NCBI GenBank assembly: GCA_963701445.1
Contig: CAVPAM010000002.1
Coordinates: forward strand, 1-64,000
Source of the DNA: CAKZLS01 sp963701445
Lineage (GTDB): Bacteria; Pseudomonadota; Alphaproteobacteria; Rhodospirillales; Defluviicoccaceae
Length of the DNA stretch: 64,000 nt
Reading direction: 5' to 3'
Every line of letters starts with the position of its first letter. The stretch's first letter is position 1. The notes below the pieces were generated by a model. That model had not been told where the DNA came from. It did no database searches and saw only the letters and a program-made list of their open reading frames with translations. The position numbers and the translations under genes were made by a program. Below are positions 28,528 through 36,920 of the stretch, in pieces.

Positions 28528-29121
28528 GCCCGAAACGGCGCTGGCCCGCTGGTCGCGGCTGAAACGCGCCGGGACGGAGCCGAAGCTCAGACGCCCCCCG
28601 ACGACCGGCTTCCGGTCGCGGAGCACGCCGTACCGCCCGAAACGGCCGGGGACGGGAACCACGAAACGCTGCCGGACCGGGACGACGCCTCGGACGCCGC
28701 GGTCGAGCCGGACCTTCCCGATATCGCGGACCTGAGCGCGGACTCGGATTTCTCGGTGTTTCTGCGCAAGGGCGTGTCCGAGGAGATCCGCCGCAAGGCG
28801 CTTCGCGTTCTATGGCGGAGCGACCCCGTGCTGGCCAACCTCGACGGTCTCAACGACTACGACGAGGACTTCCGCGCCACGGGCGCCTTGGCCCGGGTGG
28901 CGCGGACCGCCTACCGGGTGGGGAAGGGATATTTGCGCGAACGGGAGGAAGAGGCGGTGGAGACCCCCGAGCCGTCACCGGAAGCACCGGCGGACGCGAG
29001 CGTCACGGCCGCCGCCGCGCCGGAGGGCGTGGACGACGGAGAGGCAACCGGCACCGCCGACCGTTCGCGGCCGGCGGGCGAAGAGGCCGCCGACGGAGGC
29101 GAGCCCGAAGAAAAATCATAG
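28517..29121 (+). CDS. DUF3306 protein, apparent frameshift
   Basis: The protein of about 200 residues starts with GTG, overlapping DUF3305 by 11 bases: ALARWSRLKR, the usual DUF3306 start. The frame breaks near 28573 in a GGG run. Adding one G continues into GAEAQTPPDDRLPVAEH, then LPDIADLSADSDFSVFLRKG, then the family core LRVLWRSDPVLANLDGLNDY followed by DEDF. A Glu/Ala/Pro-rich tail follows. It probably acts with DUF3305. The downstream frame is wholly intact, so a sequence error is more likely than a dead gene. Confidence 0.75.
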
Positions 29122-29230
29122 CCAAACCATACACAATCTAGGGAAAACCAATCATTACGTGTCAGACACTTAAGGACAAAAGGCGAGGATCGAGCAGGGA
29201 ATTGGCTGTATCCGCCCGCGATCTTCGTTG

Positions 29231-29260
29231 TTGACAATTTACCGCCGTCAATGAATTCTA
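29231..29260 (+). promoter_or_regulatory. Candidate promoter before torD-fdh genes
   Basis: A perfect -35 TTGACA (29231-29236) is followed, after 17 bases, by the weak -10 AATTCT inside an A+T-rich stretch (29230-29300) that contrasts with the surrounding G+C. It is about 105 bases before the TorD-like start. The weak -10 suggests need for an activator. Confidence 0.35.
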
Positions 29261-29364
29261 GAAAATAGGGGAAGAGTTAGAAAATATAAGAACATTCCTC
29301 TGCCGACGTGAGAGCGAAATCAACAAAACGGCTCCACGGGCGGACGTGATTTGGGAGAGAAACA

Positions 29365-29976
29365 TTGGAACAGCCTCTGGGAGGAGGCGCACACGAACTT
29401 CACGAGGAAGATCTGCTGCGAGCCCGGTTTTACGGGTTATTGGCCAATCTTTTGAGTGGGCCTCCCGGCCCCGCGATCCTCGCCGGCCTCGAGCGACTGG
29501 ACGGTGACGAAACGGAGATGGGCCGAGCGCTTGGCGACCTCGCCAAGGCCGCGTCCGCCATGACTCCGGATCAGGTGGAACGTGAGTTCGGCGACCTCTT
29601 TATCGGTTTGACCGAGGGCGAGTTGACGCCCTATGCGTCGTATTATCTCACCGGATTTCTTTACGAAAAACCTCTCGCCGATCTGCGCGCGGACATGGAG
29701 ACCCTGGGTCTTCGCGGGGCCGAGGAGGTTTCCGAGCCCGAGGATCATATCGCCTCGTTGTTCGAGATCATGCATTGGCTGATCACCGGGTGCCTGGACG
29801 CTCCCCGGGACCTCAAGACGCAGCAGATCTTTTTCGATCGGCACGTCGGTCCATGGGCGTCGCGTTTCTTCGAGGATCTGGAAACGGCCGACAAGGCCGT
29901 TTTTTATCGTCCGATCGGTGCCATCGGGCGAACGTTCATCGCCATCGAGCGCCAGGCGTTCTCGATGATCGAGTAG
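29365..29976 (+). CDS. TorD-family molybdoenzyme chaperone
   Basis: The 203-residue all-helical protein fits the TorD/DmsD/NarJ family. It has DLLRARFYGLLANLLSGPP, then EREFGDLFIGLTEGELTPYA with YYLTGFLYEKPLADLRADM, then EPEDHIASLFEIMHWLITG and FFDRHVGPWASRFFEDLE. Such chaperones bind the twin-arginine signal of a molybdoenzyme and hold it until the cofactor is inserted; the client here is surely the formate dehydrogenase alpha subunit. The start is TTG, with a GGGAGAG site upstream. A terminator-like hairpin follows the gene. Confidence 0.88.
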   Translation: MEQPLGGGAHELHEEDLLRARFYGLLANLLSGPPGPAILAGLERLDGDETEMGRALGDLAKAASAMTPDQVEREFGDLFIGLTEGELTPYASYYLTGFLYEKPLADLRADMETLGLRGAEEVSEPEDHIASLFEIMHWLITGCLDAPRDLKTQQIFFDRHVGPWASRFFEDLETADKAVFYRPIGAIGRTFIAIERQAFSMIE

Positions 29977-29989
29977 GGAAGGACGGCGC

Positions 29990-30013
29990 GCGGGGCGCAG
30001 GCGCCCCGCTTTT
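29990..30013 (+). terminator. Intrinsic terminator or attenuator between torD and the fdh genes
   Basis: A 9-bp inverted repeat (GCGGGGCGC 29990-29998, GCGCCCCGC 30001-30009), effectively about a 7-bp stem with a 6-nt loop, is followed by TTTT. A second hairpin (CGCCACC/GGTGGCG, about 30026-30043) comes just after. All genes on both sides read in the same direction, so it may limit read-through and uncouple chaperone from enzyme expression. Confidence 0.6.
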
Positions 30014-30085
30014 ACAGGCTCTCCCGCCACCCGTCGGTGGCGCGAGGACCGGTTCCTGGGACAAGGACGAAGGGAGACAGCCACC

Positions 30086-30295
30086 ATGAGCAAACAAGGC
30101 AAGACCGAGAGGATCAGCCGTCGCGCGTTCCTCCGTGGAGCGGCCGTGGGAGCCGGTGCCTCCGGCGTCGCGGCCACGGCCCTGGGGGCGGCCACCCCAG
30201 CACATGCGAAAACGGAAGACACCGCCGGACGCCAAGAAGCCGGATATCGCGAAACTGAGCACGTACGCCGCGTGTACGCGCTCTCCCGTTTCTAG
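30086..30295 (+). CDS. Small twin-arginine-signal protein of the formate dehydrogenase operon
   Basis: The 69-residue protein is mostly a TAT signal (SRRAFLRGAAVGAGASG, cleavage near AHA). A mature part of only about 27 residues ends GYRETEHVRRVYALSRF. I have seen similar short TAT proteins described as formate dehydrogenase region TAT targets, with this conserved ending. It sits immediately before the catalytic subunit, with a GGGAGA ribosome site. It may be a tiny subunit or an assembly factor of the periplasmic complex. Confidence 0.8.
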   Translation: MSKQGKTERISRRAFLRGAAVGAGASGVAATALGAATPAHAKTEDTAGRQEAGYRETEHVRRVYALSRF

Positions 30296-30322
30296 CGACG
30301 TTGCCACTGAGAGGAAAAGGCC

Positions 30323-33199
30323 ATGTTGGTGAAGAAGCATAACGGGGTCGCGAATGGCCCCCGTATGTCGAAAGCGATGGCGGGTGTCCTTGGCGGCGCC
30401 ATCGACCGCCGCACCTTTCTCCGACGTTCCGGGCTGACCGCGGGTGGCGCCGCGCTGGCGTCGGTCGCGCCGGCGGGAATGATCAGGAAGGCGGAGGCGC
30501 AGACCTCCGTGATGGGCGCGCGCAAGCTCGACGAGGTCAAGAGCGTCTGCACGCATTGCTCCGTGGGATGCACCGTGGTCGCCGAGGTGGACAACGGGGT
30601 GTGGGTCGGGCAGGAACCCGGCTTCGACAGCCCCTTCAACCTGGGAGGCCACTGCTGCAAGGGTGCCAGCGTCCGCGAGCACGCACATGGCGAGCGCCGG
30701 CTGAAATACCCGATGAAGCTGGTTGACGGCAAATGGCAGAAGATTTCCTGGGAGCAGGCCATCACCGAGGTCGGCGACAAGATGCTCGAAATCCGCGAGG
30801 CTTCCGGCCCGGACTCGGTCTACTGGCTCGGCTCGGCCAAGCACAACAACGAGCAGGCCTACCTGTTCCGCAAGTTCTATGCCTTCTGGGGATCGAACAA
30901 CGGCGACCATCAGGCGCGCATCTGTCATTCCACCACCGTCGCCGGCGTGGCCAACACGTGGGGCTACGGCGCGATGACCAACAGCTACAATGACATCCAC
31001 AAGTCGCGCGCCATGTTCTTCATCGGCTCCAACCCGGCCGAGGCGCATCCGGTGGCGTTGCTTCACATCCTCAAGGCCAAGGAGGAGAACAACGCGCCGC
31101 TCATCGTCTGCGACCCGCGGTTCACCCGCACGGCCGCCCACGCCGACGAATACGTGCGGCTGCGGCCCGGCACCGACGTGCCGCTGATCTGGGGCATGCT
31201 CTGGCACATTTTCGAAAACGGCTGGGAGGACAAGGAATTCATCCGCCAGCGCGTCTGGGGCATGGATCAGATCCGCGCCGAGGTCGCCAAATGGACGCCC
31301 GAGGAGACCGAGCGGGTGACCGGCGTTCCCGGTTCCCAGCTCAAGCGGGTGGCGCGGATCATGGCCACCAACCGTCCCGGCACCGTGATCTGGTGCATGG
31401 GCGGAACCCAGCACACCACCGGCAACAACAACACCCGCGCCTACTGCGTGCTGCAGTTGGCGCTGGGCAACATGGGCGTTTCCGGCGGCGGCACCAACAT
31501 CTTCCGCGGCCACGACAACGTCCAGGGCGCCACCGACATGGGCGTCCTGTCGCACACGCTGCCGGGATACTACGGCCTCGCGACCGGCTCGTGGAAGCAC
31601 TGGGCCCGCGTCTGGGACGTGGACTACGAGTACCTGAAGGGCCGGTTCGCCACTCAGGAACTGATGGAGTCCAAGGGCATACCGGTGTCGCGGTGGATCG
31701 ACGGGGTGCTTGAGAACAAGGACGCCATCGATCAACCGAACAACCTCCGCGCCATGGTGTTCTGGGGTCACGCTCCGAACTCCCAGACCCGGTTGCCGGA
31801 TATGAAAAAGGCGATGGAGAAGCTCGACCTGATGGTCGTGATCGATCCGTACCCGACCCTGTCGGCGGTGATGAGCGACCGCAAGGACGGCGTTTACCTG
31901 CTGCCGGCCGCGACCCAGTTCGAGACCTACGGGTCGGTGACGGCGTCCAACCGTTCGCTGCAATGGCGCGAGAAAATCATCGATCCCGTGTTCGAGGCCA
32001 AGACGGACCACGAGATCATGTATCTCTTGGCCAAGAAGTTCGGCTTCGACCAGGAGATGTTCAAGCACATCGAGGTCAACGGAACCGAGCCACTGATCGA
32101 GGACATCACCCGCGAGTTCAACAAGGGCATGTGGACCATCGGCTACACCGGTCAGTCGCCGGAACGGCTGCGTCAGCACATGCAGAACCAGTCCACCTTC
32201 GACAAGACGACGTTGCGGGCCCAGGGAGGGCCATGCGACGGCGAATACTACGGCCTGCCCTGGCCGGCCTGGGGAACGCCGGAGATGGGCCACCCCGGAA
32301 CGGCGAACCTGTACGACACGTCCATGCCGGTGGCGGAGGGCGGCCTGTGCTTCCGGGCGCGGTTCGGTGTCGAGCGCGAAGGCGAGAACCTGTTGGCGGA
32401 GGGTTCCTATCCGGTGGACTCGGAAATCCAGGACGGCTATCCCGAATTCACCATGGCCATGCTTCAGAAGCTCGGCTGGGACGCCGATCTCACCGACGAC
32501 GAGCGCAAGGTCATCGAGGGCATCGCCGGCGAAAAGACCAACTGGAAGACCGACCTTTCGGGCGGGATCCAGCGGGTGGCCATCAAGCATGGCTGCGCCC
32601 CCTTCGGCAACGCCAAGGCCCGGTCCGTGGTGTGGACGTTCCCCGATCCGGTGCCCATTCACCGGGAACCGCTGTACACGTCTCGACGCGATCTGGTGGC
32701 CGATTACCCCACCTACGCGGACACCCAGGCCTATCGCCTGCCGACGCTCTACGAGTTTATTCAGAAGAACGACTACTCCGTTGAATTCCCGCTCATTCTG
32801 ACCTCCGGGCGGCTGGTGGAGTACGAGGGCGGCGGAGACGAAAGCCGGTCCAACCCCTGGCTCGCGGAATTGCAGCAGGACATGTTCTGCGAGGTCAATC
32901 CGCGCGACGCGAACAACCACGGCATCAAGGACGGCAAGATGATGTGGCTTCACAGTCCGGAGGGCGGCAAGGTTATGGTGCAGGCGATGGTTACGGAACG
33001 GGTTGCTCCCGGCGTCGCCTTCATGCCGTTCCATTTCGGCGGCCACCACGACGGCCAGAGCCTTCGCGCCAAGTATCCCGAGGGCGCCGATCCCTACGTG
33101 CTCGGAGAAGCCGCCAACACATGCGGCACTTATGGCTACGACTCGGTGACCCAGATGCAGGAATCGAAGGTCACTCTGTGTCGCATCGAAGCCGCTTGA
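30323..33199 (+). CDS. fdhA: Formate dehydrogenase catalytic (alpha) subunit, Mo/W-bis-MGD, TAT-exported
   Basis: The 958-residue enzyme oxidises formate to CO2. It carries a TAT signal (DRRTFLRRSGLTAGG, about 28-42), a 4Fe-4S site (CTHCSVGC at 76-83 and Cys111/112), then the bis-MGD-binding domains. The metal ligand position is Cys201-His202 in ARICHSTTVAGVANTW followed by GYGAMTNSYNDI; this is the cysteine form where E. coli FdnG has selenocysteine. Length and motifs fit the membrane-associated periplasmic FdnG-like class rather than the soluble NAD-linked type. It is followed at 12 bases by the iron-sulfur subunit. Specificity for formate is supported by the FdhD, TorD and DUF neighbours. 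Confidence 0.93.
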   Translation: MLVKKHNGVANGPRMSKAMAGVLGGAIDRRTFLRRSGLTAGGAALASVAPAGMIRKAEAQTSVMGARKLDEVKSVCTHCSVGCTVVAEVDNGVWVGQEPGFDSPFNLGGHCCKGASVREHAHGERRLKYPMKLVDGKWQKISWEQAITEVGDKMLEIREASGPDSVYWLGSAKHNNEQAYLFRKFYAFWGSNNGDHQARICHSTTVAGVANTWGYGAMTNSYNDIHKSRAMFFIGSNPAEAHPVALLHILKAKEENNAPLIVCDPRFTRTAAHADEYVRLRPGTDVPLIWGMLWHIFENGWEDKEFIRQRVWGMDQIRAEVAKWTPEETERVTGVPGSQLKRVARIMATNRPGTVIWCMGGTQHTTGNNNTRAYCVLQLALGNMGVSGGGTNIFRGHDNVQGATDMGVLSHTLPGYYGLATGSWKHWARVWDVDYEYLKGRFATQELMESKGIPVSRWIDGVLENKDAIDQPNNLRAMVFWGHAPNSQTRLPDMKKAMEKLDLMVVIDPYPTLSAVMSDRKDGVYLLPAATQFETYGSVTASNRSLQWREKIIDPVFEAKTDHEIMYLLAKKFGFDQEMFKHIEVNGTEPLIEDITREFNKGMWTIGYTGQSPERLRQHMQNQSTFDKTTLRAQGGPCDGEYYGLPWPAWGTPEMGHPGTANLYDTSMPVAEGGLCFRARFGVEREGENLLAEGSYPVDSEIQDGYPEFTMAMLQKLGWDADLTDDERKVIEGIAGEKTNWKTDLSGGIQRVAIKHGCAPFGNAKARSVVWTFPDPVPIHREPLYTSRRDLVADYPTYADTQAYRLPTLYEFIQKNDYSVEFPLILTSGRLVEYEGGGDESRSNPWLAELQQDMFCEVNPRDANNHGIKDGKMMWLHSPEGGKVMVQAMVTERVAPGVAFMPFHFGGHHDGQSLRAKYPEGADPYVLGEAANTCGTYGYDSVTQMQESKVTLCRIEAA

Positions 33200-33210
33200 G
33201 GAGTTGAACC

Positions 33211-33813
33211 ATGGCAGCAAGAATGAAGTTCCTGTGCGATGCCGAGCGTTGCATCGAGTGCAATGCCTGCGTCACCGCGTGCAAGAACGAAAACAACGTT
33301 CCGTGGGGCATCAACCGGCGCAGGGTGGTGACCCTCAATGACGGCAAACCGGGCGAGCGCTCCATTTCGGTGGCGTGCATGCACTGTTCCGAGGCGCCGT
33401 GCATCGCGGTCTGCCCGGTGGACTGCATTTACGACACGGCCGAGGGCGTTGTCCTGCACTCCAAGGATCTCTGCATCGGGTGCGGCTATTGCTTCTACGC
33501 GTGTCCCTTCGGCGCGCCGCAGTATCCGCAAGCCGGCAATTTCGGCACCCGGGGCAAGATGGATAAGTGCACCTTCTGCGCCGGCGGTCCGGAGGAGAAC
33601 AACTCCAAGGCCGAGTACCAGAAGTATGGCGCCAACCGCCTGGCCGAGGGCAAACTGCCGCTGTGCGCGGAGATGTGCGCCACCAAGGCGCTTCTGGCGG
33701 GCGATGGCGACACCGTCTCGAACATCTACCGCGAGCGGACCGCCGCGCGCGGCTTCGGCGCCGGCGCCTGGGGATGGGGAACGGCCTACCGGCTCAAGTC
33801 CGGCGGGGCGTGA
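33211..33813 (+). CDS. fdhB: Formate dehydrogenase iron-sulfur (beta) subunit
   Basis: The 200-residue protein contains four 4Fe-4S ligand sets: CIECNACVTACK, CMHCSEAPCIAVCP, CIGCGYCFYACPFGAPQYP and CTFC with later cysteines (LCAEMCATKAL). It passes electrons from the catalytic subunit to the cytochrome b subunit. It has no signal peptide and no membrane anchor, so it is probably exported as a complex with the TAT-bearing alpha subunit. The start has a GAGG site and lies 12 bases after the alpha stop. Confidence 0.93.
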   Translation: MAARMKFLCDAERCIECNACVTACKNENNVPWGINRRRVVTLNDGKPGERSISVACMHCSEAPCIAVCPVDCIYDTAEGVVLHSKDLCIGCGYCFYACPFGAPQYPQAGNFGTRGKMDKCTFCAGGPEENNSKAEYQKYGANRLAEGKLPLCAEMCATKALLAGDGDTVSNIYRERTAARGFGAGAWGWGTAYRLKSGGA

Positions 33814-33910
33814 CCGTCCAACGACGAAATGGGGAAGGGCCGGCTCGCCATCCGTCCACTCGGTTCTTCCCCGGCCGCCGTATACGGCAGGCGGCGTTGC
33901 GACAGGGTGA

Positions 33911-34201
33911 ATGATGAAGACTTGGACAACCGTGTTGACGATCTGCGCCGTCGCGGGCGCCGCCCTCGTCATGACCGCCTGCAATTCCAGCGAACAGGGA
34001 CGTCCCCTGAACTACGAAAAGGGCGTGTACAAGGGCAAGCCTCATACGCCGCTGAGCGAGGAGACGCTCAGGGCCTTGCGGGCGCGGGCCGCGTACCAGG
34101 GCGGTCTGGCCACGGTTTCGAGCGGCGGCTTCACCGTGATCGACGAGTCGTCCGAGGGGTCGGACGTGCGGCCGCCGGGGACGCCGGTGGATGGGCGATG
34201 A
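33911..34201 (+). CDS. Small lipoprotein of the formate dehydrogenase operon
   Basis: The 96-residue protein has a lipoprotein signal (VAGAALVMTAC). Its short mature part contains GRPLNYEKGVYKGKPHTPLS and then EETLRALRARAAYQGG. This sequence pattern recurs between the beta and gamma subunit genes in related loci. It has no cofactor motif. It could help assemble the periplasmic enzyme at the membrane. It lies 98 bases after fdhB, and 53 bases before the gamma gene. Confidence 0.75.
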   Translation: MMKTWTTVLTICAVAGAALVMTACNSSEQGRPLNYEKGVYKGKPHTPLSEETLRALRARAAYQGGLATVSSGGFTVIDESSEGSDVRPPGTPVDGR

Positions 34202-34253
34202 ACGACGGACACCGAACACGGGCCGGGTCGAGCCGCGAGTGGGAGCCAGGAAC

Positions 34254-35312
34254 ATGATTGGGATCAAGATGCGCCGATGGACCGCCGGGATCGCGATGGC
34301 CCTGGCGTTTCTCTATGCCGGAGCCGCCGCTATGACGCTGTCGCCGTCGCTCGATGCCCCCGCCGTGGCGCAGACCGACGGGCGGGTGCCGGGCGACGCA
34401 CTGGGCACCGTCAACGACTCCGAGCTGTGGCGCATGGTGCGCGAGGGCGACCAGGGCACGGTATCCATACCCGACAAGCAGGCCGGCGTTCTGGTGCAGT
34501 CGGAGGGTGACAACTGGATGAATTGGCGCAACGGCCCCATCGCGCTGGTCGGCGCCATCATGTTCTGGGTCATGTTTTTCGTCGTGTTCGGCTTCTACAT
34601 GCTGAGGGGCAAGGTGAAGATGGCGTACGGGCCGTCCGGGCGCAAGGTGCTGCGGTTCACCAGCCTCGAGCGGTTCGCGCACTGGCTGACCGCCGTTTCC
34701 TTCCTCGTGCTGGCGGTGACCGGCGTGAACATGCTTTACGGCAAGCATGTGCTGATCCCCCTGTTGGGCAAACCGTTGTTCGCGACGCTCACCGAGGCCG
34801 GAAAGTACGTTCACAATTACGTCGGCTTCGCCTTCATGCTGGGTTTGCTGTTGATTTTCGTCCTGTGGGTCAAGGACAACATCTGGGACAAGTACGACGC
34901 GGGCTGGATCAAGAAGGGGGGCGGTCTGCTGTTCGAGACCGAGCATCCGCCGGCGGCGAAGTTCAATTTCGGCCAGAAGACCGTGTTCTGGGCCGTCATC
35001 ATCGGCGGCGGCGTGCTCAGTTTCACCGGCCTCAATCTGCTGTTCCCCTTCGTCCTGTTCGACCTGCAGCAGATGCAGTGGATACAGGCGATTCACGGCA
35101 CTGTTTCCCAAATCCTGTGCATGTTGATGATTGCCCACATCTATATCGGGACCGTCGGCATGGAGGGCGCGTTGGACACCATGACCACCGGAAAGGTCGA
35201 CGAGAATTGGGCGCGCGAGCACCATAGCGCCTGGCTCGAGGAGGTGCGCGAGACCGAGGCGAAAACGCGGAAGGAGACATCCGGAGTGGCGCCCGGCGCG
35301 CCGGCCGAATAG
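34254..35312 (+). CDS. fdhC: Formate dehydrogenase cytochrome b (gamma) subunit
   Basis: The 352-residue membrane protein has a signal-like first helix, a periplasmic stretch (WMNWRNGPIALV just before a helix), and then four core helices of the FdnI/cytochrome b556 type. Haem ligand candidates are in SLERFAHWLTAVSF, GKYVHNYVGFAFML and a late helix with MIAHIYIGTVGMEGAL. It takes electrons from the Fe-S subunit and reduces quinone. The start at 34254 was chosen for its GGGAGCCAGG site. The C-terminal tail is charged and cytoplasmic. It ends the operon. Confidence 0.9.
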   Translation: MIGIKMRRWTAGIAMALAFLYAGAAAMTLSPSLDAPAVAQTDGRVPGDALGTVNDSELWRMVREGDQGTVSIPDKQAGVLVQSEGDNWMNWRNGPIALVGAIMFWVMFFVVFGFYMLRGKVKMAYGPSGRKVLRFTSLERFAHWLTAVSFLVLAVTGVNMLYGKHVLIPLLGKPLFATLTEAGKYVHNYVGFAFMLGLLLIFVLWVKDNIWDKYDAGWIKKGGGLLFETEHPPAAKFNFGQKTVFWAVIIGGGVLSFTGLNLLFPFVLFDLQQMQWIQAIHGTVSQILCMLMIAHIYIGTVGMEGALDTMTTGKVDENWAREHHSAWLEEVRETEAKTRKETSGVAPGAPAE

Positions 35313-35350
35313 AACCGGATCAGAGCCCCCGGCACCGCTTCCGTCGGCCG

Positions 35351-36718
35351 TTACCTCGGCGGCTCCGCGCCATTGCCGTCGGGGACCTCGCCGGGAGCGG
35401 TGATGATCCGCAGGTAGGCCACGAGCGCGTCCAGGGCTTTGCCGTCGTCGATCCGCTGCAACGGCATTTTCGATCCCGGAACCACCACATCCGGCCCGTC
35501 GCGGAACAGCGCGGTGATGGTATCGTGGTTCCAGGTAAAATGCGCGCCGCTCAGCGCGGACGAGTACGCGTAGCCCGGCACCGACCCGGCGCGGCGTCCG
35601 AACAGCCCGGCGAGATGGGGGCCAGACCGACTTTGCCGATGCGGGTCGAGGGCATGGCACGCCGCGCAGGCCCGGAACAGCCTCGCGCCGGGGTGGGTGC
35701 TCTCCAGCCACGGTTTCGCGTCGCCATCGTCGGTCGCCGGCGCCCCGATACGGCTCCCGGTATCGAGATGCCACATGCGCACGGTCTCGTCCGAGCCGGC
35801 GGAGAGGGCGAAACGCCCGTCCCGTGAAAACGCTACCGCCCAGACGGGGCCGTCGTGGGCCTCGATCCAGTTTACCGACGTGCTCGTGTCCAGCGACCAC
35901 AGAATGACCAGACCGTCGCGGCCGGCGGAGAGAGCCCTATGGCCATCCGGCGAAAAGGCGACGCCGAACACCGGACCGTCGTGTCCTCGCAGTTCGCCAA
36001 GCTCACGGCGGGTCCGCGTATCCCAAAGCCGGAGGGTCTCGTCGATTCCCGCCGACAGCAACCGGGATCCGTCCGGCGACACCGCGATCGAGGTCACCGC
36101 CATGTCATGGGCGGGAAACATGTGAACGTTGCTGCCATCGCTCGCGTTCCAGACGCCAATCCGGCCATCCTTGTCGCCGGTGTACAGAACGTCTCCGGCG
36201 TGCCCGAAAGCGACGGCGTTGACCGCCACGCCGTTCTCGATCCGGTATTCACCTGTTCCGCGCCGCAGGTTCCAAAGCCCGACCGTTCCGTCCCAGCTTG
36301 CGGTCGCCGCCGTTTCGCCGTCGGGGGAGACCGCCAGATCCGCGATCTTGGCGGCATGGCCCTCGAACCGCCGAAGCGCGATGCCGGACCGCAGGTCCCA
36401 CATAATCAGGACTCTGTCGTCTCCCGCCGATACGGCGCTCGTGCCATCAGGGAGGAATGCCACGGCATTGACCGGTCCGGCATGACCGTTGAGCGTGCCC
36501 AACTCCACCTGTGTGCCGAAATCCCAGAGACGGGCCGTGTAATCGAAACTGGCCGTCATCACCCGCGATCCGTCCGGGGAAACGGCGATGCCGCGAACCA
36601 CTCCGCCATGACCGGGGAAATCCGCGGAAACCGGTTTTCCGAGGCAAGCCATCAGCAGCGCCATCATCAAGACGCATCGTCGGGGCCGTCTCGGTGCCGC
36701 GCGGTTCGAAAGAGGCAT
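35351..36718 (-). CDS. Periplasmic WD40 beta-propeller fused to cytochrome c
   Basis: The 455-residue protein has a signal peptide (start at 36718, GGGAGA upstream) and seven WD40 repeats (about residues 35-330, each with AVSPDG or similar and a terminal W-D/W-N). The C-terminal class I cytochrome c domain has CAACH and the Met ligand in GSKMPLQRI. WD40-cytochrome fusions are uncommon in the databases as I know them. It converges on the formate dehydrogenase gamma gene and is divergent from fdhD. It may be an electron-transfer or sensing partner of the locus; this is inference. Confidence 0.85.
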   Translation of the reverse strand: MPLSNRAAPRRPRRCVLMMALLMACLGKPVSADFPGHGGVVRGIAVSPDGSRVMTASFDYTARLWDFGTQVELGTLNGHAGPVNAVAFLPDGTSAVSAGDDRVLIMWDLRSGIALRRFEGHAAKIADLAVSPDGETAATASWDGTVGLWNLRRGTGEYRIENGVAVNAVAFGHAGDVLYTGDKDGRIGVWNASDGSNVHMFPAHDMAVTSIAVSPDGSRLLSAGIDETLRLWDTRTRRELGELRGHDGPVFGVAFSPDGHRALSAGRDGLVILWSLDTSTSVNWIEAHDGPVWAVAFSRDGRFALSAGSDETVRMWHLDTGSRIGAPATDDGDAKPWLESTHPGARLFRACAACHALDPHRQSRSGPHLAGLFGRRAGSVPGYAYSSALSGAHFTWNHDTITALFRDGPDVVVPGSKMPLQRIDDGKALDALVAYLRIITAPGEVPDGNGAEPPR

Positions 36719-36920
36719 GGACAGCCGCGTTTCTCCCATCATCGCATGATCCGTCCGGCCCGGCGTGATCCATCGCGGTCTTGCGTCCCGGGGGCATCTT
36801 GCCCGATGATAAACGCCGGACTTTTCTCCGACTTTACAAGTCGGGATTATCCTCCCAGCGATGCCGGTTGTCCAGACGTCGCGGTCGGGGCAATCGGGCC
36901 GTTAAAACCGGGAAATAGGC

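Noticed and set aside
29936..33220. A 1,094-codon minus-strand open frame opposite fdhA
   Set aside because: It is antisense to an unmistakable formate dehydrogenase and has no domain features.
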